From assembly GCA_937968035.1 (NCBI GenBank), contig CALBTS010000172.1:1-6977 (forward strand): DNA of 6,977 bases, read 5' to 3'. This document shows, piece by piece, positions 1-4,680 of the stretch. Origin of the DNA: an uncultured Methanomethylovorans sp. Its GTDB lineage: Archaea > Halobacteriota > Methanosarcinia > Methanosarcinales > Methanosarcinaceae. Under the pieces are notes generated by a model. That model saw nothing but the letters and a program-made list of their open reading frames with translations, was not told the origin of the DNA and ran no database searches. The translations under genes and the position numbers were made by a program. Numbering within the stretch: position 1 is the first letter of the stretch; the number at the start of each line of letters is the position of its first letter.

Positions 1-498
1 TTCCTGTCTTATCAGAGCAGCAAGCTCTCCGCTCTGGCTCATCTGGGAATCCAGCAGGACCTTCACATAGGAAACGCTGCTTTTGGAAAGTATGGAGCAC
101 ATCTGTTTTACAGCTTCGATCGTAATATCGGTATTCGTGTGTGACCTGAAAACCCCTCTTGTGTCCCGGACAAAGCCATCATCGCACAGCCACAATGTAT
201 GATCGCTCAGCATGCTTTCTATTGCGATGAGCACATTATAGCCGTCTGCCAGGATCTTCTTCCCGGAAACTTCTGTGTAAGTAAGCCTTTTTTTGTTACG
301 TGCAACAGCAGTTTTCGCGGGCACTATCACTCTGGTGAGAATATGTCTCTCGCTCTTTTCAAGGCGGTAGTGGTCACCGACAAATCTTATTGATGATGTC
401 TTCGGGAATCCTCTTTCCAGCAGATATCGGATATCCCGGGCAGGAGAGGATAATTTATCGTTAATGGAACTTGCAGCCTCTTTCAAACTGGTTTGCAT
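1..498 (-). CDS. DUF434 / PIN-like (DUF5616-type) protein, 3' end outside window
   Basis: I translated this gene from the reverse strand: 166 in-frame codons from the ATG at 498-496 to the window edge without a stop, so the C-terminus is missing. Residues about 19-60 match my memory of the DUF434 region (ARDIRYLLERGFP, then FVGDHYRL and an arginine-rich turn). Residues about 83-166 look like the attached PIN/NYN-type domain: DGYNVLIAIES at 85-95, paired aspartates D106/D107, RD at 111-112, and LLDSQMSQSG at 148-157. D85, D107, D112 and D150 are candidate metal-binding acids of a nuclease-like site. The family is common in archaea and mostly uncharacterised; nuclease activity is inference. An in-frame TAA lies four codons upstream, so only ATG 498 or the adjacent TTG at 501-499 can start it. 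There is no clear Shine-Dalgarno sequence, which fits a leaderless message. It is transcribed divergently from the response regulator. Confidence 0.8.
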   Translation of the reverse strand, partial: MQTSLKEAASSINDKLSSPARDIRYLLERGFPKTSSIRFVGDHYRLEKSERHILTRVIVPAKTAVARNKKRLTYTEVSGKKILADGYNVLIAIESMLSDHTLWLCDDGFVRDTRGVFRSHTNTDITIEAVKQMCSILSKSSVSYVKVLLDSQMSQSGELAALIRQE

Positions 499-517
499 CA
501 AAGGTTTTTAGGTCTGT

Positions 518-528
518 TTATTATAAGT
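518..528 (-). promoter_or_regulatory. TATA box of the DUF434 gene, leaderless spacing
   Basis: On the minus strand this reads ACTTATAATAA, a good archaeal TATA element. Its centre is about 25 bases upstream of the ATG at 498, the usual TATA-to-transcription-start distance in archaea, so transcription would begin at or next to the start codon. That agrees with the absence of a ribosome site. Identified by eye; no start-site data. Confidence 0.5.
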
Positions 529-556
529 ACCTGACCGGGTGACTGTGAGAGGTAGT

Positions 557-580
557 TATATATAGATTAAAATATAAATA
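557..580 (+). promoter_or_regulatory. TATA-like elements upstream of the response regulator cassette
   Basis: Two A/T-rich archaeal TATA candidates lie here: TTATATATAG at 557-566 and AAAATATAAATA at 569-580. Starts about 25 bases downstream would be near 587-601, giving an untranslated leader of roughly 115-130 bases before the ATG at 718. The leader contains a small dyad, TAAGG-T-CCTTA at 653-663. I see no other gene in 499-717; the open frame running into the regulator from 595 looks non-coding. Confidence 0.5.
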
Positions 581-707
581 AAAACTCATTATTATTGCTA
601 TGGATATCAACTTTCAAAAGTACGATAACCTATTGGTCTTACATTGATCGTTTAAGGTCCTTATGGAAAATGGATAGAAAACGGACATGCTCATCCAGTG
701 CTTGTCA

Positions 708-712
708 AGAGG
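708..712 (+). promoter_or_regulatory. Ribosome binding site that sets the response regulator start
   Basis: AGAGG lies five bases before the ATG at 718, and the string GAGGATAT resembles the archaeal consensus GAGGTGAT. Neither the in-frame TTG at 595 nor the ATG at 670 has a comparable site, and the receiver domain begins directly after the 718 start. Confidence 0.7.
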
Positions 713-717
713 ATATA

Positions 718-2004
718 ATGGAAGGTGAAAAAAGAGCTACGATCCTTGTCGTGGATGATGAGGAGATGAACATCAACCTGCTTGAAGCATACCTCATGCA
801 TGATTATGATATCATTCCAGCCTACACAGGCAGCGAAGCCCTGGAGATCATAAAACAAAGAACACCGGATCTGGTGCTTCTTGATGTGATGATGCCAGAT
901 ATGAATGGCTATGATATATGCAACCAACTCAAAAGTTCACCTGAAACCCAATTCATCCCAATTGTAATGGTGACCGCATTATCAGGCAAGGAAGACCGTA
1001 TACAGGGTATCAGTGCAGGAGCAGATGATTTCCTGACCAAGCCCCTTGACAGGCTCGAACTGAAGACCCGTGTAAGTTCTCTTTTGAGGATCAAACACCT
1101 CCATGATAGTCTGCTCGAAGAAAAAAAACAGCTCAGAAAGGCAAACGAATACCTGTACAACCTTATGAAGGCTTCTCCCATAGCTACTCTTACAGTAGAT
1201 TCAGATCAGAACATTCTCACCCTGAACCTGAGCGCTATGCAACTTTTAGGATATGGAATGGATGAACTTGTCGGATCTCCTATAACTAACATTACAGGCG
1301 GTAACCAGCTTGAGTTTACAGATAAGAAGGACTATGAGATCTGTTTCCTGAAAAAGAACAAAGAGAACACTCCCATGAACGTTTCAACTTCTGTAGCAGA
1401 AGGTGATGGAACTGGGATCATGATCGTTACCCTTCAGGACCGCTCTGAACTAAGAGGTCTCTTCATCACTCCAGTGAAGGAGGACATTTCAGAAAAGACC
1501 GATCTTGATAATGTTTTTCTTGAAACTGGTTTTATTTATCTTATACCTTGTCACGATTCGGCGGATGGTTATAAATTATTTACAAATCTTGTAAAAAGCG
1601 GTACCCCTGGCTTATGTATCACTCGTCAGAACCCTGAAAAGATCAGGGACATATATCAGCTTACTAAAACTCCTATGATCTGGCTGACCAAGAACAAGGT
1701 CCATGGCCAGCAGGTGATCGATCCCTCAGAGCTGTTCAAGATATTTCCTACAGTATTCGATTTTATCAGTAAGGTAAACGATGGTGTCATTCTTCTGGAT
1801 GGACTTGAATTCCTATCCCTCTTTAACGATGTACGTTCTGTGGTAAAGCTCATGGAACAAACCAATGATACCATTATGGCATCTTCATCAAGGATGATAT
1901 TGCAGCTTGATCCAGATGTATTTGATAAAAAAGAATATCATTTGTTGAAAAGGTGGATGAAATTGCTCCCTTTGGAGCGTGAGGACATCGAACAGCTACC
2001 ATAA
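718..2004 (+). CDS. Response regulator: REC - PAS-like - DUF835
   Basis: This 428-residue protein is cytoplasmic with no membrane segment. Residues 7-125 form a CheY-like receiver with all key residues: acidic pair D13/D14, phospho-acceptor D56 in LLDVMMPDMNG, T86 in VMVTALSG, and K108 in LTKPLD. A helical linker (about 126-150) leads to a PAS-like domain at about 145-245, beginning YNLMKASPIATLTVD and containing a GYGMDELVG turn. Residues about 265-415 match DUF835: DGYKLFTNLV, GLCITRQNPEKI, IWLTK, then ILLDGLEFLSLFN and the QLDPDVF segment. No histidine kinase core, DNA-binding domain or other classical output is present, so DUF835 is probably the output or protein-contact module. No partner kinase is in the window. 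The PAS-like domain could bind a ligand or cofactor, but I cannot identify one. The next gene on the same strand, 75 bases away, is a KaiC-like ATPase and a plausible partner. The family call is firm; the role in the cell is unknown. Confidence 0.9.
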   Translation: MEGEKRATILVVDDEEMNINLLEAYLMHDYDIIPAYTGSEALEIIKQRTPDLVLLDVMMPDMNGYDICNQLKSSPETQFIPIVMVTALSGKEDRIQGISAGADDFLTKPLDRLELKTRVSSLLRIKHLHDSLLEEKKQLRKANEYLYNLMKASPIATLTVDSDQNILTLNLSAMQLLGYGMDELVGSPITNITGGNQLEFTDKKDYEICFLKKNKENTPMNVSTSVAEGDGTGIMIVTLQDRSELRGLFITPVKEDISEKTDLDNVFLETGFIYLIPCHDSADGYKLFTNLVKSGTPGLCITRQNPEKIRDIYQLTKTPMIWLTKNKVHGQQVIDPSELFKIFPTVFDFISKVNDGVILLDGLEFLSLFNDVRSVVKLMEQTNDTIMASSSRMILQLDPDVFDKKEYHLLKRWMKLLPLEREDIEQLP

Positions 2005-2013
2005 ATATATAAA
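2003..2013 (+). promoter_or_regulatory. TATA box for the KaiC-like gene
   Basis: AAATATATAAA overlaps the last bases of the response regulator stop codon. A start about 25 bases downstream, near 2034, would leave a leader of about 46 bases before the ATG at 2080. The ATPase and membrane-protein genes may therefore be expressed from their own promoter as well as by read-through from the regulator gene. Identified by eye. Confidence 0.45.
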
Positions 2014-2014
2014 C

Positions 2015-2083
2015 ATGTGCTCTACAAAGGATGTTGAATACAATTATCCCTGTTACAATGCTCCGGGTTTGATGATAATATGA
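2015..2083 (+). CDS. Possible 22-codon leader ORF overlapping the ATPase start (ATGA)
   Basis: An ATG at 2015 opens a frame of 22 residues (MCSTKDVEYNYPCYNAPGLM, then II) that stops at TGA 2081-2083. That stop overlaps the ATG at 2080-2082 of the KaiC-like gene in the classic ATGA arrangement used for translational coupling. Against it: there is no ribosome binding site before the ATG, and the TATA box at 2003-2013 would start transcription inside the ORF. It could therefore be translated only on messages that read through from the response regulator. It may be chance. Confidence 0.2.
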   Translation: MCSTKDVEYNYPCYNAPGLMII

Positions 2084-2799
2084 GGTTCATAGATACCATA
2101 GATGGTCTCAATGAAGTATTCGAGACAGATATTCCCAAGGATTTCGTGATCCTTGTAAAGGGTGCAGCAGGTACTCTTAAATCAGGTTTTACTTTTCAGA
2201 TGCTCACGAAATACCTTGACAGCACGGATGAGTATGGGCTGTACATTACTCTTGAGCAGAGCAAGGAGAACCATATTCAGAACATGCAAAGCATGGGTAT
2301 TTCTGTATCCAAGCGATTGCATATTAGTGATTTCAGTGATTACAGGGTCCAGTATGATGATTTTTCCGATGACCTCATCGATCTGTTGCAGGAAAATATT
2401 GTAGAGTTCAAAAGGAAACTTGGGGATAAATGTACCTGCGTGGCTCTTGATTCTCTGGGTGCCCTGTATTCTTTGCTGGATATAGAGCAGATCAATCTGA
2501 GAAAACGTCTGTACAGGTTCCTTGAGATCATGCGCAGGGAAAATATTACTATGTTCCTGATACTTGAGACAGAAGCTGATCATAGTATGGAAGAGTCGGT
2601 GACTGGTACAGAAGGTTTCCTTGCAGATGGTATTATCGAGCTGGGACTTCACTTTCAGGGAAATGCTGCCAACCGTTATTTGAGAGTAAGAAAAATGAGG
2701 GCTACTGCCCATAGTATGGAACCCTGGATCCTCACAGTTGCAGATAATGGGCTTAAGGTCTACAAAGGCACTTTCAGCATACCTCTAGGCTTGGACTGA
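2080..2799 (+). CDS. KaiC-like single-domain RecA-superfamily ATPase
   Basis: This 239-residue soluble protein has the layout of one KaiC/RadA-type ATPase domain. The Walker A loop at 28-35 is GAAGTLKS, with leucine 33 where the last glycine of GxxxxGK[S/T] normally stands; K34 and S35 are kept. Residues 53-60 (GLYITLEQ) correspond to the KaiC strand that carries the paired catalytic glutamates: E59 is present, the second is Q60. CVALDSL at 120-126 is the Walker B strand, with D124. The C-terminal RYLRVRKMRATAH (199-211) matches the basic KaiC element that reaches toward the neighbouring subunit's nucleotide. KaiC-like proteins of this type usually form rings and act in signalling; no clock function is implied. 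A second ATPase domain, Kai partners and a DNA-binding domain are all absent. The start has only a weak ribosome site (TGATGAT), but the N-terminus aligns well from this ATG. It lies between the response regulator and a membrane protein. Confidence 0.88.
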   Translation: MRFIDTIDGLNEVFETDIPKDFVILVKGAAGTLKSGFTFQMLTKYLDSTDEYGLYITLEQSKENHIQNMQSMGISVSKRLHISDFSDYRVQYDDFSDDLIDLLQENIVEFKRKLGDKCTCVALDSLGALYSLLDIEQINLRKRLYRFLEIMRRENITMFLILETEADHSMEESVTGTEGFLADGIIELGLHFQGNAANRYLRVRKMRATAHSMEPWILTVADNGLKVYKGTFSIPLGLD

Positions 2800-2848
2800 A
2801 AAGGCTAATAAAGCTTATGATCCTTTAGATAAAAGGAATTAGTCCAGG
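2790..2848 (+). promoter_or_regulatory. Two-tier RNA stem linking the ATPase stop to the next ribosome site
   Basis: CTTGGACT (2790-2797), which runs into the ATPase stop codon, can pair with AGTCCAGG (2841-2848): eight pairs including one G-U. Inside it, TCCTTT (2821-2826) pairs perfectly with AAAGGA (2832-2837) around a five-base loop. The right outer arm covers part of AGGGG at 2846-2850, the likely ribosome site of the membrane-protein gene. A ribosome finishing the ATPase gene would disrupt the outer stem, so translation of the next gene may depend on it. No run of T follows, so it is not an obvious terminator. Pairing worked out by hand. Confidence 0.4.
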
Positions 2849-2857
2849 GGTATCTTT

Positions 2858-3265
2858 ATGGTGGATGTTACCGCTATCATTGGAAATATCGGGTTGCAGT
2901 TTTTCATTTTGTTATTGCTGGTATTCTCTTCATATATGGCTCACTCCAAAAAAATGAAGATACATTGCAGTTTAATGGGTGCAGCTCTTTTTCTGCAGCT
3001 TCTCACCATTGTGTTCGTAATGTTCCCTTCTTTTTCAGCCTTTTCAGGGATGCAGATCAGCAGCCAATTGCTGGCCGAACTGTGGGTACACCACATAGCA
3101 GGTCTTTTAGTGATGCTGCTGGTAATATACATCAATCTGGCAGTAAAAGGTTCAGTGCATTTTCTGGGAGAGCCTTACAGACTGATGAGACCCGTTGCAT
3201 TGTTATGGTTTCTGGTTTTGCTTGGCGGAATGCACATATATATCAGTCTGTATCCTGCTCTGTAA
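2858..3265 (+). CDS. Small four-helix membrane protein, possibly DUF420-like
   Basis: The 135-residue product has four hydrophobic segments at about 6-26, 38-56, 76-95 and 113-131 and no cleavable signal peptide. Histidines sit at or near helix ends: H29, H36, H78/H79, H101 and H126. The order (basic loop with H before helix 2, HHIAG opening helix 3, MRPVALLW in helix 4) recalls DUF420 membrane proteins, some of which are linked to haem-copper oxidase assembly, but I am not certain of this assignment. Buried histidines could bind haem or metal; that is inference. The start is supported by AGGGG at 2846-2850, seven bases before the ATG. It lies 58 bases behind the ATPase gene and may be co-transcribed and translationally coupled. 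A signalling or membrane-anchor role for the cassette is possible but unproven. Confidence 0.75.
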   Translation: MVDVTAIIGNIGLQFFILLLLVFSSYMAHSKKMKIHCSLMGAALFLQLLTIVFVMFPSFSAFSGMQISSQLLAELWVHHIAGLLVMLLVIYINLAVKGSVHFLGEPYRLMRPVALLWFLVLLGGMHIYISLYPAL

Positions 3266-3293
3266 GAAAGCTCAGTATCGAACCTAAGATAGA
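3266..3293. other. Tail-to-tail junction with no clear terminator
   Basis: Only 28 bases separate the stop of the membrane-protein gene from the stop of the F390 synthetase-like gene on the other strand. I find neither a strong hairpin nor a T-rich run for either direction; the nearest candidate is a short CTTTCTTA on the minus strand, inside the opposite gene's end. The 3' ends of the two messages probably overlap. Confidence 0.5.
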
Positions 3294-4649
3294 TCATCTG
3301 CGGTCGACCAGGCGCTTTGGCCGGCCTTTTATGCGATACAGCTCCAGCCCGCCCTGGGCCACATAGTTGAATATTATCTTGAAACTCTCGTCATGGTATG
3401 CGTTCTCGAGCCTTTTCTTGTAACCGAAGAAGGCACGGAGGAAATTCTCTTCAACAAGCGATCTGTTACATGTTGCGGGATCAAGGCATTCCAGGCTGAC
3501 CCTCATGACAGTTTCACCTTCATCATCGCCACCGTATAAGAAAGCTTCATACTCTCCTGTTAAGTGTTCCATATTATCTCGCTGGAAAACTCCTTTTTCC
3601 ACATCCACACGATTGAAAGGTGTTTCTGCAACCCAGAAGGTTTCAGCTTCTCTTTGCGGATTCATTATTTTCATATGCGTTCTGCCACAGGCACAGGTCT
3701 TGCGGTCCATGACCACTGTGGTATCTTCTGTATCATAGTTAAGAAGAAGGGTACCACACTTAGCACCTACCGGAAGTAAGGTGCTGAGCACGATCCTGCC
3801 ACACTCTCCGTCCTTGACGTATTTATCCATGCCCGGATCGTAGACATCCAGATGTACCATATCCTCTGATACGTGCAGGCCGCTGAGGTCCGTGCATTCT
3901 CCGCACATAGTACCTTCCGTACTACCATAATTGTTGTATACATCGCAATCCCACACTTCGGAAAGGTACTTACGTGCTTCTTCCGCAAAGCTTTCCCCGC
4001 CTACCACAAGACGCTGAATGCTTGATTCGGCAGGTTCCAGTCCCTGTTCCTTCATATTATTGGCAAGTCTTAACAGTTTGAAAACACTTCCCACTATGCC
4101 AGTGGGTTTATATGAGGTCACGATCCTTGTCGGAAAAGTGCATTTCCCAGTGGGGATTATGGTCATTCCCATATGATGTGCTGCAAGTGTCATTGTGTTT
4201 GCACCTACATTCATGCCATAAGAGGCACATATCACGACTTTGTCTCCCGGTCCGAATCCCTGTGCAACAAAGTAACGGGCATATTTCTCTGCATACCGAT
4301 CCCAATCTTCCCAGGTGAGAAAGAAAGTTTTTGGTGTTCCACTGGTGCCGCTTGTTTCATGGATAGTGAATATTTCTTTCCAGTCCCCTGTCCTGAATTC
4401 GAAATCTGTGGTTACAGGAGGCTGGTGTTCTCGTATAGTACTGCCGTTGATGATGGGCAGTTCCAGCAGGTCTTCATGTGACTGGATATCGGAAGGTAAG
4501 ATTCCGTGCTCTTTGAACCATTTTCTATAAAAAGGAGAATTCTCCACGGCGTATTTCACAGTGTATCGAATACGCTCATCTATCAATGCATCCAGTTCTC
4601 CTCTCTCCATGGTCTCTATGGAAGGATTGTGATAAGGTCCTGATGACAT
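3294..4649 (-). CDS. Coenzyme F390 synthetase-like / PaaK-family adenylate-forming enzyme
   Basis: This 451-residue soluble enzyme belongs to the phenylacetate-CoA ligase branch of the AMP-forming ligases. In methanogens this branch includes coenzyme F390 synthetase, which transfers AMP from ATP to the deazaflavin F420 and has been tied to oxidative conditions. Motifs: the phosphate-binding loop ETSGTSGTPKTF at 98-109; YGSTEG at 241-246; YDTED at 305-309 in place of the usual YRTGD, keeping D309; and CACGRTH at 319-325, typical of PaaK relatives. C249 and C252 form another cysteine pair. The end KGRPKRLVDRR (441-451) matches the PaaK terminus, but arginine 443 stands where I would expect the catalytic lysine of GK; K441 and K445 are close. 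The substrate is not proven: an aryl-CoA ligase is the main alternative. The start has GGAG at 4662-4659, nine bases upstream. It lies 31 bases downstream of the thioredoxin-domain gene, so co-transcription is likely. Confidence 0.82.
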   Translation of the reverse strand: MSSGPYHNPSIETMERGELDALIDERIRYTVKYAVENSPFYRKWFKEHGILPSDIQSHEDLLELPIINGSTIREHQPPVTTDFEFRTGDWKEIFTIHETSGTSGTPKTFFLTWEDWDRYAEKYARYFVAQGFGPGDKVVICASYGMNVGANTMTLAAHHMGMTIIPTGKCTFPTRIVTSYKPTGIVGSVFKLLRLANNMKEQGLEPAESSIQRLVVGGESFAEEARKYLSEVWDCDVYNNYGSTEGTMCGECTDLSGLHVSEDMVHLDVYDPGMDKYVKDGECGRIVLSTLLPVGAKCGTLLLNYDTEDTTVVMDRKTCACGRTHMKIMNPQREAETFWVAETPFNRVDVEKGVFQRDNMEHLTGEYEAFLYGGDDEGETVMRVSLECLDPATCNRSLVEENFLRAFFGYKKRLENAYHDESFKIIFNYVAQGGLELYRIKGRPKRLVDRR

Positions 4650-4667
4650 GTGTTCATACTCCGGTCG

Positions 4668-4676
4668 TTTATATAT
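4668..4676 (-). promoter_or_regulatory. TATA box between the two minus-strand genes
   Basis: On the minus strand this reads ATATATAAA, a near-ideal archaeal TATA box, and it lies in the 31-base gap. Its centre is about 23 bases before the ATG at 4649, so a transcript from it would start at or beside the start codon and lack the GGAG site at 4662-4659. The gene may therefore be made two ways: leaderless from this promoter, or with a ribosome site on read-through message from the upstream gene. Start-site data would settle it. Confidence 0.5.
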
Positions 4677-4680
4677 CCTG

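Noticed and set aside
199..393. A 64-codon plus-strand frame at the left edge.
   Set aside because: It is antisense to the DUF434 gene, whose reverse-strand frame is open over the full 498 bases and carries family motifs.
595..717. A 41-codon N-terminal extension of the response regulator, from TTG 595 or ATG 670.
   Set aside because: The receiver domain begins right after ATG 718, which has a good ribosome site. The extension has no recognisable domain and covers the predicted leader.
2182..2712. A 176-codon minus-strand frame antisense to the KaiC-like gene.
   Set aside because: The plus strand encodes clear ATPase motifs across the whole stretch, and the antisense product matches no family I recognise.
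3266..3293. A bidirectional terminator between the convergent genes.
   Set aside because: No stable hairpin or T-rich run is visible in the 28-base gap.
3319..3326. The palindrome GGCCGGCC near the end of the F390 synthetase-like gene.
   Set aside because: It encodes conserved-looking residues (GRP) within the C-terminal motif, and eight-base palindromes arise often by chance.
2965..3366. A 133-codon plus-strand frame overlapping the membrane-protein gene.
   Set aside because: It is a shifted reading of a convincing four-helix protein that has its own ribosome site, and it runs into the opposite gene's end. Its composition is not protein-like.
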